Position numbers and translations under genes: made by a program
In this document: piece by piece, positions 1 to 7,630 of the stretch
Numbering within the stretch: position 1 is the first letter of the stretch
Layout: every line of letters starts with the position of its first letter
Notes under the pieces: generated by a model
What the model saw: the letters and a program-made list of their open reading frames with translations, nothing else
Told to the model about the DNA's origin: nothing
Databases searched by the model: none
NCBI RefSeq assembly: GCF_009380155.1
Contig: NZ_WHUV01000005.1
Location: 496,001 to 560,000, forward strand
Direction of reading: 5' to 3'
From: Pseudomonas piscis
GTDB taxonomy: Bacteria > Pseudomonadota > Gammaproteobacteria > Pseudomonadales > Pseudomonadaceae
DNA: 64,000 nucleotides

Positions 1-2
1 TG

Positions 3-656
3 GTGGTCAAGAGCCACGGCCTGCTCGCCGATGACCATCGCGGGCGCCTGGGCCTGGGCTTGTCCTCGGTGATCGCCGACAACCTGCGCGGCCGCGCGCG
101 GCTGTCACGGCACTTCGAGCGCCTGGTGCTGCACGACCCGCGCCTGGCCCCGCCGCTGCATGCCCTGGAAGACTTCCCCTCGCGCTTCGTCCCCTTGGAT
201 CGCGGCAACCTGCGCCAGGCGCTGCTGGCCTCGGGCTCGATCCCCATGGTCATGCAGGGCGTGCGCGAGCTGCCCGGCGCCGGTGCCGGTACCTTCCGCG
301 ACGGCGGCCTGCTGGACTACCACCTGGACCTGCCCTACAGCGGCAGCGACATCGTGCTCTATCCACACTTCACCGACCGGGTGATCCCCGGCTGGTTCGA
401 CAAGACCCTGCCCTGGCGCCGGGCCAGCCCCGAGCGCCTTCGCGATGTCCTGCTGCTGGCGCCATCGCGGGAATACCTGGCGCGCCTGCCCTACGGCAAG
501 CTGCCGGACCGCAACGACTTCAAGCGCTTCATGGGCGACGACGCCAGCCGGCAGAAATACTGGCGCAGCGCCATGGATGAAAGCCGGCGCCTGGGCGACG
601 AGTTCCTCGAACTGGCCAGCCAGGGTCGCCTGGGCGAGCGCCTGCAGAGCCTCTGA
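3..656 (+). CDS. Patatin-like phospholipase family protein, 3' part only
   Basis: The gene is open at the left edge of the window, so only the C-terminal ~217 residues are seen. The visible part contains a short helix with ASGSIP, followed by FRDGGLLDYHLDLPY. The D-G-G in that stretch is the usual Asp of the patatin Ser-Asp dyad. The G-x-S-x-G serine motif should lie upstream, outside the window. No membrane segment is visible. A strong Rho-independent terminator follows 20 bases after the stop. A lipid acyl hydrolase is the likely role, but the substrate is unknown. The family call rests on the DGG motif and its context. Confidence 0.7.
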   Translation: MVKSHGLLADDHRGRLGLGLSSVIADNLRGRARLSRHFERLVLHDPRLAPPLHALEDFPSRFVPLDRGNLRQALLASGSIPMVMQGVRELPGAGAGTFRDGGLLDYHLDLPYSGSDIVLYPHFTDRVIPGWFDKTLPWRRASPERLRDVLLLAPSREYLARLPYGKLPDRNDFKRFMGDDASRQKYWRSAMDESRRLGDEFLELASQGRLGERLQSL

Positions 657-675
657 TACCCGGCATCGCTGCGGC

Positions 676-698
676 AAAACCCTTTGATCAGGGTTTTT
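676..698 (+). terminator. Rho-independent terminator after the patatin-like gene
   Basis: Perfect 8-bp inverted repeat AAAACCCT/AGGGTTTT with a 6-base loop, ending in a T-run. It lies 20 bases beyond the patatin stop and upstream of queD. Confidence 0.85.
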
Positions 699-782
699 CC
701 GTAACCGGGGGCAAGCTGATAAACTCGCCGACTGCCTCAATTCGCCCCAGGGCGATGCCATCCGACAGAGCTGACCGATACC

Positions 783-1139
783 GTGGAAATCTTCAAAGAA
801 TTTACCTTCGAATCCGCCCACCGCCTGCCTTTCGTGCCTGAAGGCCACAAGTGCGGCCGCCTCCATGGCCACTCGTTCAAGGTGGCGATCCACTTGAGCG
901 GCGAGGTCGATCCGCATACCGGCTGGATTCGCGACTTCTCGGAAATCAAGGCCATCTTCAAGCCGCTGTACGAGCGCCTGGACCACAACTACCTGAACGA
1001 TATCCCGGGCCTGGAAAATCCCACCAGCGAAGTCCTCGCCAAGTGGATCTGGAACGAGCTCAAGCCCCTGCTGCCGGAACTCAGCGCGATCCGCATCCAC
1101 GAGACCTGCACCAGCGGTTGCATCTATCGCGGCGAATGA
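783..1139 (+). CDS. queD: 6-carboxy-5,6,7,8-tetrahydropterin synthase
   Basis: This is the second step of queuosine/7-deazaguanine synthesis, converting dihydroneopterin triphosphate to 6-carboxytetrahydropterin in the cytoplasm. The 118-residue length fits QueD. The N-terminal FESAHRL supplies the first zinc histidine. CGRLHGHSF (around residue 27) gives the catalytic Cys and the two other zinc histidines. ENPTSEVLAKWIW and the C-terminal HETCTSGCIY match the family. The start is GTG with only a weak upstream purine stretch. It stands alone between two terminators, so it is probably monocistronic. Confidence 0.93.
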   Translation: MEIFKEFTFESAHRLPFVPEGHKCGRLHGHSFKVAIHLSGEVDPHTGWIRDFSEIKAIFKPLYERLDHNYLNDIPGLENPTSEVLAKWIWNELKPLLPELSAIRIHETCTSGCIYRGE

Positions 1140-1148
1140 GCCGACCTG

Positions 1149-1173
1149 AAACCACCCCACGGGGTGGTTTTTT
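1149..1173 (+). terminator. Rho-independent terminator after queD
   Basis: Inverted repeat AACCACCCC/GGGGTGGTT with a two-base loop followed by TTTT, starting about 10 bases after the queD stop. Confidence 0.9.
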
Positions 1174-1217
1174 CATGCCTATGCTTGCCCCACTCCCGCC
1201 TCCCGAGCATTCGCGCC

Positions 1218-1682
1218 ATGCCCTCGACCCCACCACCGACCATCCGCCCCGCCGCGCCACCTGACCTGGCCGCCATCGAACGCATCGCCAAGAACGCCTA
1301 TGCGCCCTATATCGCGCGGCTCGGCCGGGAACCGGCGCCCATGCTCGAGGACTATTCCTGCCTGGTACTGGCCCGGCAGGTCTGGGTCCTGGAGGAGCAA
1401 GATGCGATCGCCGGCTTCGTCGTCCTGCTCGATGCCCAGGAAGCCCTGCTGCTGGACAACCTGGCGGTCAGCCCCGAGGCCCAGGGCCGTGGTCATGGCC
1501 GCCAGCTGCTGGCCTTTGCCGAACGACAGGCCCTGGCCGCCGGTCACAGTTGCGTGCGCCTCTACACCAACCAGGCGATGACCGAGAACATCGCCCTGTA
1601 CGGCCGCCATGGCTACGTGGAAACCCACCGCGCGGTGGAGAACGGTCTGCACCGGGTGTACATGAGCAAACCGCTGGACTGA
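1218..1682 (+). CDS. GNAT family N-acetyltransferase
   Basis: Predicted acetyl-CoA-dependent acetyltransferase of about 154 residues. LDNLAVSPEAQGRGHGRQLL is the acetyl-CoA-binding motif A (Q/R-x-x-G-x-G/A), and VRLYTNQAMTENIALYGRHGY is the typical GNAT C-terminal stretch. The ATG at 1218 is chosen because the longer frame would start inside the queD terminator. The substrate cannot be inferred. The next gene starts 17 bases downstream on the same strand, so the two are probably co-transcribed. Confidence 0.85.
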   Translation: MPSTPPPTIRPAAPPDLAAIERIAKNAYAPYIARLGREPAPMLEDYSCLVLARQVWVLEEQDAIAGFVVLLDAQEALLLDNLAVSPEAQGRGHGRQLLAFAERQALAAGHSCVRLYTNQAMTENIALYGRHGYVETHRAVENGLHRVYMSKPLD

Positions 1683-1699
1683 ACCGCACAGGAGTTCCC

Positions 1700-2203
1700 A
1701 TGCCGCCACGTATCTACCTCGCAGGCTTCGATGTGTTCCGCGCCGATGCGCAGGACCATGGCGAGTACCTCAAGCGGCTGTGCCAGGCCCAGGGCCTGCA
1801 CGGGCTGTTTCCCCTGGACCACCAGGCACCGCCAGAGCTGTCGCCGGCGGCCACCGCGCAATGGATCTGCCGGCAGAACCTGCAGATGATCCGCGACTGC
1901 ACGGCGCTGCTGGCCAACCTCAACGATTTTCGCGGCCTGGAGCCCGACTCCGGCACCGCCTTCGAAGTCGGCGCGGCCATCGCCCTGGGCAAGCCGGTGT
2001 GGGCCTACTTCAGCGGTCCCGCCACCCTGCGCCAGCAAGTACCCCACGACGCCTGCGGCCGGGATGCCCAGGGCCTGCTGGTGGAGGACTTCGAGCTGCC
2101 GCGCAACCTGATGCTGGCCTGCACCTGGAGCGGCCTGAGCACCACGGTGCAGTCCGCGATCAGCGAACTCGGGCAATGGCTGGCGCGTACAACCCCGGCT
2201 TGA
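1700..2203 (+). CDS. Nucleoside 2-deoxyribosyltransferase-like protein
   Basis: A 167-residue protein opening with PRIYLAGFDVFRADA, the start typical of the nucleoside 2-deoxyribosyltransferase fold (an IYLAGP/F motif). It also carries a central NLNDFRGLEPDSGTAFEVGAA block, where the D/S-G-T-A-x-E-x-G residues form the nucleoside/ribosyl site. These enzymes exchange or hydrolyse bases of deoxynucleosides. Whether this one transfers or only hydrolyses is unknown. AGGAG lies six bases before the ATG. It follows the GNAT gene closely. Confidence 0.8.
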   Translation: MPPRIYLAGFDVFRADAQDHGEYLKRLCQAQGLHGLFPLDHQAPPELSPAATAQWICRQNLQMIRDCTALLANLNDFRGLEPDSGTAFEVGAAIALGKPVWAYFSGPATLRQQVPHDACGRDAQGLLVEDFELPRNLMLACTWSGLSTTVQSAISELGQWLARTTPA

Positions 2204-2263
2204 TCCCTGGGCCATGACGGTCTAAAACAACTCTCTTCGCCTTGAAGTCGCAGGAGCCCTCCC

Positions 2264-2887
2264 ATGGAAAGCAGCTGGCTGACCCACGCCAAACGCCTGC
2301 AGGCCATCGCCTCCACCGGCCTGCATTTCTGCAAGGATGCCCACGATCGCGAGCGCTACCGGGAAGTCGCCGATATCGCCCACCAGATGCTCGCGCAGCT
2401 GGGCAACGTACCGTTGGAACGCATCACCGAACTGGTATCGGACTTCGCCCAGCGCTATTCGACGCCCATGGTGGAAGTGCGCGGCGCACTGATCGAGGAC
2501 CACAAGATCCTCCTGGTACGGGAGATGACCGACGGCCTCTGGGCCTTGCCCGGCGGCTTTGCCGACGTCGGCCTGTCGGCCAGCGAGAACGTGATCAAGG
2601 AAATCCACGAAGAGGCCGGGATCGAGGTGGCCGTACGCGGCCTGTACAGCATCCGGCACAAGGCCAAGGGCCCCTACAAGGCCGACCATCGCGATTTCTA
2701 CAAGCTGTATTTCCTCTGCGACCGGCAACAGCGCCTGGCGCCGGTGGCCGGTAGCGAGGCCAGCGAGGCCGGCTTCTTTGCCCTGGACCAACTGCCGCCG
2801 CTATCCCAGGGGCGCACCGTGGAGCGGGACATCCACGAAGCGTTCGACTTCCACCAGGGCAGGACCGCGCGGGTGCAATTCGACTGA
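2264..2887 (+). CDS. Nudix hydrolase with an N-terminal Nudix-associated helical domain
   Basis: A 207-residue protein. Residues 1-65 look like the helical N-terminal domain found in a subset of ADP-ribose/nucleoside-diphosphate-X hydrolases. Residues ~68-190 are the Nudix domain. The Nudix box starts at G98 and ends at G119-I120. The catalytic EIHEEAG part is intact (E113, E116, E117), but the first conserved Glu of the G-x5-E segment is Leu104 and the conserved Arg is Lys112. The substrate is unresolved. AGGAG lies upstream of the ATG. Confidence 0.85.
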   Translation: MESSWLTHAKRLQAIASTGLHFCKDAHDRERYREVADIAHQMLAQLGNVPLERITELVSDFAQRYSTPMVEVRGALIEDHKILLVREMTDGLWALPGGFADVGLSASENVIKEIHEEAGIEVAVRGLYSIRHKAKGPYKADHRDFYKLYFLCDRQQRLAPVAGSEASEAGFFALDQLPPLSQGRTVERDIHEAFDFHQGRTARVQFD

Positions 2888-2897
2888 GCACCAGCCG

Positions 2898-2956
2898 ATG
2901 TAAAGTGAGCTTGACACTGGCATGTCGCTCCACCTAATGTAAAGCTCACTTTACAT
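2898..2956 (+). promoter_or_regulatory. Sigma70-type promoter bracketed by two inverted copies of an operator
   Basis: TTGACA (2911-2916), an 18-base spacer and TAATGT (2935-2940) form a good promoter. ATGTAAAGTGAGCTT at 2898-2912 abuts the -35, and its exact reverse complement lies at 2942-2956 just after the -10. The downstream copy is itself a perfect 8-bp palindrome, ATGTAAAG-N4-CTTTACAT (2937-2956). This is the likely autoregulatory site of the XRE protein encoded at 3341-3538. Confidence 0.75.
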
Positions 2957-2969
2957 CAGGAGATCGCCC

Positions 2970-3344
2970 ATGGGCGCCAAGCGTTACCTCGTGGAATTCA
3001 CCTTGACCCTGTTGGCCTATATCGCCTGCGTGGTGCTCAGCAGCCATTGGCTGGAAGGCATGGCATCGGGCCCGGGCAAGATCGCCCTGGCCCTGGTACC
3101 GGTAGTGCCGATGATCGCCATGGCCCTGGCGGTGGTCCGGCAGTTGCGGCGCCTGGACGAAATGGTCCGGCGCGTCCAGCTCGAGGCCCTGGCCTTGTCC
3201 TTCGTCTGCACCGCGCTGATCACCTTCAGCTACGGCTTCCTGGAGACCGTCGGCCTGCCCAGGTTGTCGATGTTCTACGTGTGGCCGCTGATGGGCCTGA
3301 TCTGGGCCCTGGCCACGGTGGTCGGCATGCGGCGCTACCAATGA
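2970..3344 (+). CDS. Small four-helix integral membrane protein of unknown function
   Basis: A 124-residue protein with four clear hydrophobic segments (about residues 8-27, 36-57, 74-95 and 98-118). A short charged loop, RQLRRLDEMVRRVQLEA, lies between helices 2 and 3. No catalytic motif is recognised. An AGGAGA site precedes the ATG. Its stop overlaps the start of a small XRE regulator (ATGA), so the pair is translationally coupled. In comparable bacterial gene pairs the DNA-binding protein represses its own operon. The function of the membrane partner is unknown. Confidence 0.75.
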   Translation: MGAKRYLVEFTLTLLAYIACVVLSSHWLEGMASGPGKIALALVPVVPMIAMALAVVRQLRRLDEMVRRVQLEALALSFVCTALITFSYGFLETVGLPRLSMFYVWPLMGLIWALATVVGMRRYQ

Positions 3345-3538
3345 ACAACCAGGTACGCGAACTGCGCACCCGGCAAGGCTGGTCCCAGGCCGAGCTGGCC
3401 ACCCGGCTCGAGGTGTCGCGCCAGACGGTGAACGCCATCGAGACCGGCCGCTACGACCCCAGCCTGCCCCTGGCCTTCAAGATCGCGCGGGCTTTCCAGA
3501 TGCCCATCGAAGATATTTTCAGCCCGGACCCGGACTGA
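3341..3538 (+). CDS. Small XRE-family helix-turn-helix regulator
   Basis: A 65-residue single-domain HTH protein with the typical XRE sequence: RTRQGWSQAELATRLEVSRQ, then TVNAIETGRYDPSLPLAFKI, ending IEDIFSPDPD. It belongs to the compact YgzD-like group of putative transcriptional regulators. It overlaps the membrane-protein gene by four bases and is followed by a probable terminator. The two inverted operator copies around the upstream promoter are the obvious candidate binding sites. Confidence 0.88.
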   Translation: MNNQVRELRTRQGWSQAELATRLEVSRQTVNAIETGRYDPSLPLAFKIARAFQMPIEDIFSPDPD

Positions 3539-3545
3539 CCTCTAT

Positions 3546-3586
3546 CGGTGCGCCCTGGCCTGTTGCGCCGGGCTGCGCACCGTTTT
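3546..3586 (+). terminator. Probable terminator after the XRE gene
   Basis: Eight-bp inverted repeat CGGTGCGC/GCGCACCG with a 21-base GC-rich loop followed by TTTT, beginning seven bases after the stop codon. Confidence 0.6.
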
Positions 3587-3732
3587 ACCCCAGCGTGCTT
3601 CAACGTCTTTACCCGGGGATTGGCTATAACTGCTGGAGCGCCCCGGCTCCAGCGGCGGCGTCCAGCCATGGCCGTCGAGAATGGCACGGCACCTGCAACA
3701 CCACGTCGCGCCAATCAAACCAGGGACAGGCC

Positions 3733-5001
3733 ATGACCCAGCACGCACCCGGCAACGACTACCCCTTGAGCGAAGTCCCGCAGCATGCCCGCAAGGGCCT
3801 GGCCTCGATGGCCATGGTGCTGCTGGGCTTCACCTTCTTCACCGCGACCATGTTCGCCGGCGGCAAGCTGGGCGTGGCCTACGACTTCCCCACCCTCTTG
3901 GCGGTGATCGTCCTCGGCAACCTGCTGCTGGGGCTGTACGCCGCGATCCTGGGCTACATCGCCTTCAGCAGCGGGCTCAACTCGGCCTTGATGGGGCGCT
4001 TCTGCTTCGGCGAGCGAGGCAGCAAGCTCAGCGACCTGATCCTGGGCTTCACCCAGATCGGCTGGTATGCCTGGGGCACCGCCACCGCCGCCGTGGTACT
4101 GGGCAAGTACTTCCAGCTCGACCAGGGCGCGGTGCTGGGGTTGATGCTGCTGTTCGGCATGGGCTTTTGCGCCACCGCCTACATCGGTTATCGCGGGCTG
4201 GAGCTTTTGTCCTGGATCGCGGTCCCGGCCATGGGCCTGCTGCTGGTGCTCTCGATGTGGACCGCCACCGAGCAGGTCGGCGGGCTCGACGGCCTGCTGG
4301 CACGGCAACCCAGCGGCGCGCTGGACCTGTCTACCGCCATCACCCTGGTGTTCGGCACCTTCGTCAGCGGCGCGACCCAGGCCACCAACTGGAGCCGTTT
4401 TTCCCGTTCGGCACAGGTAGCGATAGCAGCCAGCCTGATCGGCTTCTTCATCGGCAACGGCCTGATGGTGCTGATCGGCGCCTACGGCGCCATCGTCTAC
4501 CAACAACCGGACGTGGTCGAAGTCCTGCTGCTGCAAGGATTCGCCATGGCCGCCATGGCCATGCTCCTGCTGAATATCTGGAGCACCCAGGACAACACCA
4601 TCTACAACTTCGCCGTGGCCGGCTGCAACCTGCTGCGCACCGACCGGCGCAAGAGCGTGACCCTGGTGGGCGCAGTGATCGGCACCCTGCTGGCGATGCT
4701 CGGCATGTACGACCTGCTGGTGCCCTACCTGATCCTGCTGGGCACGGTGATCCCGCCGATTGGCGGAGTGATCATGGCCGACTTCTTCTATCGCTGGCGC
4801 GGTCGCTACCCGCGCCTGGCCCAGAGCCAGCTGCCGGCCTGGAACTGGCCGGGCCTGGGCGCCTACGGCCTCGGCACCCTGGCCGCGTTCTGCTCGCCGT
4901 GGGTCGCGCCGCTGGTGGGCATCGGTGTCGCCAGCCTGGGCTACGTCCTGTTCAGGACGCTCCTGGGCGGGCGCGCGCCGATCGCCGCCGACACGGCTTG
5001 A
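3733..5001 (+). CDS. codB: Cytosine permease
   Basis: Inner-membrane cytosine importer of the NCS1 family, 422 residues with about twelve hydrophobic segments. Family features are the N-terminal DYPLSEVPQHARKGL, the FGERGSKL loop after TM3, GWYAWGTATAA and the FVSGATQATNWSRF segment. A cytosine deaminase gene follows on the same strand, which fixes the substrate class. The ATG at 3733 fits the E. coli CodB length; an upstream in-frame extension looks non-coding. The 194-base leader holds no element I recognise beyond the preceding terminator. Confidence 0.9.
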   Translation: MTQHAPGNDYPLSEVPQHARKGLASMAMVLLGFTFFTATMFAGGKLGVAYDFPTLLAVIVLGNLLLGLYAAILGYIAFSSGLNSALMGRFCFGERGSKLSDLILGFTQIGWYAWGTATAAVVLGKYFQLDQGAVLGLMLLFGMGFCATAYIGYRGLELLSWIAVPAMGLLLVLSMWTATEQVGGLDGLLARQPSGALDLSTAITLVFGTFVSGATQATNWSRFSRSAQVAIAASLIGFFIGNGLMVLIGAYGAIVYQQPDVVEVLLLQGFAMAAMAMLLLNIWSTQDNTIYNFAVAGCNLLRTDRRKSVTLVGAVIGTLLAMLGMYDLLVPYLILLGTVIPPIGGVIMADFFYRWRGRYPRLAQSQLPAWNWPGLGAYGLGTLAAFCSPWVAPLVGIGVASLGYVLFRTLLGGRAPIAADTA

Positions 5002-5139
5002 CCCGACAGCCACCCAGCGCTGTTGTCTATCCGCTGCGCCGCAGGTCTATCATGGCCCCATCCAGAACATGACCGCCGGACCAGGGCCAGGGCCCGGATC
5101 CGGCGGCAACCTTTCCGACCGCCCCGAGGAACCACCCCG

Positions 5140-6396
5140 ATGCTGATCACCAACGCCCGCCTGCGCCACCGTGAAGGCCTGCACCAACTGCACCTGGAAC
5201 ACGGGCGCATCGCCCGCATCCTGCCCCAGGAACAGCAGCCCCCGGTGCCGGCCCACGGCCCGGAGCACCTGGATGCCGGCGGCAACCTGGTGGTACCGCC
5301 TTTCGTCGAGCCACATATCCACCTGGACGCCACCCTCACCGCCGGCGAGCCACGCTGGAACATGAGCGGCACGCTGTTCGAGGGCATCGAGTGCTGGGGT
5401 GAGCGCAAGGCCAGCATCACCGCCGAAGACACCCGTACTCGCGCCCACAAGACCCTGCGCGCCCTGGCCGCCCATGGCATCCAGCAGGTGCGTACCCATG
5501 TCGATGTCACCGACCCCGACCTGACCGCGCTCAAGGCCATGCTCGAGGTGCGCGAACAGGCCCGGCACCTGGTGGACTTGCAGATCGTCGCTTTCCCCCA
5601 AGAGGGGATCGAGTCGTTTCGCAATGGCCGCCAACTGATGGAGCAAGCCATTGCCCTGGGGGCCGACGTGGTGGGCGGCATCCCGCATTTCGAATACACC
5701 CGCGACCAGGGCGTGAGCTCGGTGAAGTTCCTCATGGACCTGGCCGAACGCACCGGCTGCCTGGTAGACGTGCATTGCGACGAGACCGATGACCCGCACT
5801 CGCGCTTTCTCGAGGTACTGGCCGAGGAAGCTCGCAGCCGCGACATGGGCTCGCGGGTCACCGCCAGCCACACCACGGCCATGGGCTCCTACGACAACGC
5901 CTACTGCGCCAAGCTGTTCCGCCTGCTGGGGCATTCCGGGATCAGCTTCGTCTCCTGCCCGACCGAAAGCATCCACCTGCAGGGCCGCTTCGATACCTTT
6001 CCCAAGCGCCGCGGGGTCACCCGGGTCAAGGAGCTGCTGGATGCGGGCATGAACGTCTGCTTCGGCCAGGATTCCATCGTCGATCCCTGGTATCCCCTGG
6101 GCAACGGCAACATCCTGCGGGTGCTGGAAGCCGGTTTGCACATCTGCCACATGCTCGGCTACAGCAACCTGCAAGGCGCCCTGGACCTGGTCACCGACAA
6201 CAGCGCCAAGGCCCTGGCCCTGGGCGATGGCTACGGCCTGGAGGAGGGACGCCCGGCGAACCTGCTGATCCTGTCCGCCGACAGCGACTACGAAATGCTC
6301 CGCAGCCAGGGCCTGCCGCTGTATTCGATCCGCCACGGCAAGGTGCTGATGCAACGCCAGATGGCCCAGGTGCAGTTGCAGGACACCCCGCTGTAA
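5140..6396 (+). CDS. codA: Cytosine deaminase
   Basis: Amidohydrolase-superfamily enzyme, 418 residues, converting cytosine to uracil and ammonia in the cytoplasm. The metal site is seen as EPHIHLDATL (His59 and His61), DVHCDETDDP and ASHTTAMGSYDNAYC. The catalytic Asp lies in CFGQDSIVDPWYPLGNGN. GAGGA precedes the ATG. The gene lies 138 bases after codB and is probably co-expressed with it, although the gap could hold its own promoter. Length and motifs match E. coli CodA. Confidence 0.93.
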   Translation: MLITNARLRHREGLHQLHLEHGRIARILPQEQQPPVPAHGPEHLDAGGNLVVPPFVEPHIHLDATLTAGEPRWNMSGTLFEGIECWGERKASITAEDTRTRAHKTLRALAAHGIQQVRTHVDVTDPDLTALKAMLEVREQARHLVDLQIVAFPQEGIESFRNGRQLMEQAIALGADVVGGIPHFEYTRDQGVSSVKFLMDLAERTGCLVDVHCDETDDPHSRFLEVLAEEARSRDMGSRVTASHTTAMGSYDNAYCAKLFRLLGHSGISFVSCPTESIHLQGRFDTFPKRRGVTRVKELLDAGMNVCFGQDSIVDPWYPLGNGNILRVLEAGLHICHMLGYSNLQGALDLVTDNSAKALALGDGYGLEEGRPANLLILSADSDYEMLRSQGLPLYSIRHGKVLMQRQMAQVQLQDTPL

Positions 6397-6433
6397 CTCC
6401 AGCACCTGGTGTCACGGCCACAGCCTCGCCATA

Positions 6434-6570
6434 TAGCCGCTGCCGCAGGCTGCGCACGGCTCGGCACGAGCCGCAAGGCCGGCATCCATGGCCTGCCTGA
6501 TGCACCGCGTCGCCCATCTTCACGGCCGCTGCGCGCCCGGGCGCAACCTCGCCAGCTCGGCAGCGGCTAC
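6434..6570. repeat. REP/REPIN-type inverted pair
   Basis: The left end TAGCCGCTGCCGCAGGCTGC (from 6434) and the right end GCTCGGCAGCGGCTA (to 6569) are inverted. They enclose about 100 bases, including a CGCTGCGCGCCCGG...CGCAACCTCG stretch shared with other copies in the window. The terminal CTA supplies the TAG stop of the minus-strand gene ending at 6567. Confidence 0.75.
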
Positions 6571-7562
6571 AGGGGCATGCGCTGGGCGGTGCCGAACAGG
6601 CTCACGCGATGCAGGACTCCGTCGCGCTCCTCCAGGCGCAGCGGCGCGGTGCCGCCCGGCATCACCACCTGGACCTCGCCGGCCTTGACCCAACCCACCC
6701 GCCAGGCGGCGCAGGCCACGGCACTGGCACTGGTGCCGGAGGACGCCGTCGGCCCCTCGCCCCGCTCGAACACCCGGGCCACGATGCGTTGCCCCGATTC
6801 GCGCGCCGCCCATTGCAGGTTGACCCCGGCCGGGCACGGCTCGCCACTGCCCACCGGCAAGGCGAAGGCAGTGGCGGTCAGGCCCTCGGCCAAGGGCGAC
6901 TCAAGCATCTGCCGGTTGTCCGGCAAGGCGCCAGCCTCATCCACCAGGGTCACGCAATGGGGATTGCCGACCCGCACGAACTGGCTGTATTCCCATTGCG
7001 GGTTCAAGGCCTGCAACGGGCTGACCTGGCTCAGTTGGCGTCCATTGAACGTCACCGCCTCGACGCCCAGGGCCGCCACCGCCTCGGGACCGAACGCCGG
7101 TTGCCCGAGATCCAGCCAGAAGCCCTGCACACCCGCCACCTGGGCTGGTTCCACGACCGTGGTCACTGGCGAAAGGCCGGCGCCCTGGTCGTGATGGACC
7201 TGCAACACAGTCTGCCCCGGGTCCGGCAGCAACCCTTGCTCGGTGAGGGCCTGGGAGAAGATCGTCAGGCCGTTGCCGCTGCGCTCGGCCAGGGTGCCGT
7301 CGGTGTTGACGATCAGCAGATCGAACGGCGCCGCCTCCTGGAACGGCCCCACCAGCAGGCCATCGCTGCGGTGGGCCTTGGCTCCGGCCGGGCGGCTGCC
7401 CGGCGCCCAGTCGCACAAGGCGGCGATGGCCTGCTCGGCCCATAGCCGTCGATCCCGCGCCGCCTGGGCCGCAGTGCCCGGCAGGGCCACCCCCAGGCGC
7501 CGCAACGCCGCCGGCGAGACCACGCCATAGATATTGCCCCGTGCATCGTAGAACGCCGCCAT
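6567..7562 (-). CDS. DapF-fold isomerase-like protein lacking both catalytic cysteines
   Basis: A 331-residue protein with the two-lobed diaminopimelate epimerase fold. The N-lobe motif NTDGTLAERSGNG (86-98) has Ser95 where DapF has the catalytic Cys. The C-lobe motif ERGEGPTASSGT (266-277) has Ser275 in place of the second Cys, and Pro271 in place of the Glu of G-E-T. VRVGNPHCVTLVD (~197-209) is the conserved N-P-H segment. Both substitutions are single in-frame AGC and TCC codons, not frameshifts. A normal Cys-Cys racemase mechanism is therefore ruled out. PhzF-like proton transfer or binding without catalysis are alternatives. The stop codon lies in a REP element. Confidence 0.8.
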   Translation of the reverse strand: MAAFYDARGNIYGVVSPAALRRLGVALPGTAAQAARDRRLWAEQAIAALCDWAPGSRPAGAKAHRSDGLLVGPFQEAAPFDLLIVNTDGTLAERSGNGLTIFSQALTEQGLLPDPGQTVLQVHHDQGAGLSPVTTVVEPAQVAGVQGFWLDLGQPAFGPEAVAALGVEAVTFNGRQLSQVSPLQALNPQWEYSQFVRVGNPHCVTLVDEAGALPDNRQMLESPLAEGLTATAFALPVGSGEPCPAGVNLQWAARESGQRIVARVFERGEGPTASSGTSASAVACAAWRVGWVKAGEVQVVMPGGTAPLRLEERDGVLHRVSLFGTAQRMPL

Positions 7563-7630
7563 CGCCCCATCCCCGAAAAAAACCAGCCGCTGACATTACG
7601 ACCAATGCCGCGGCTGTACCAGAGGATCGA

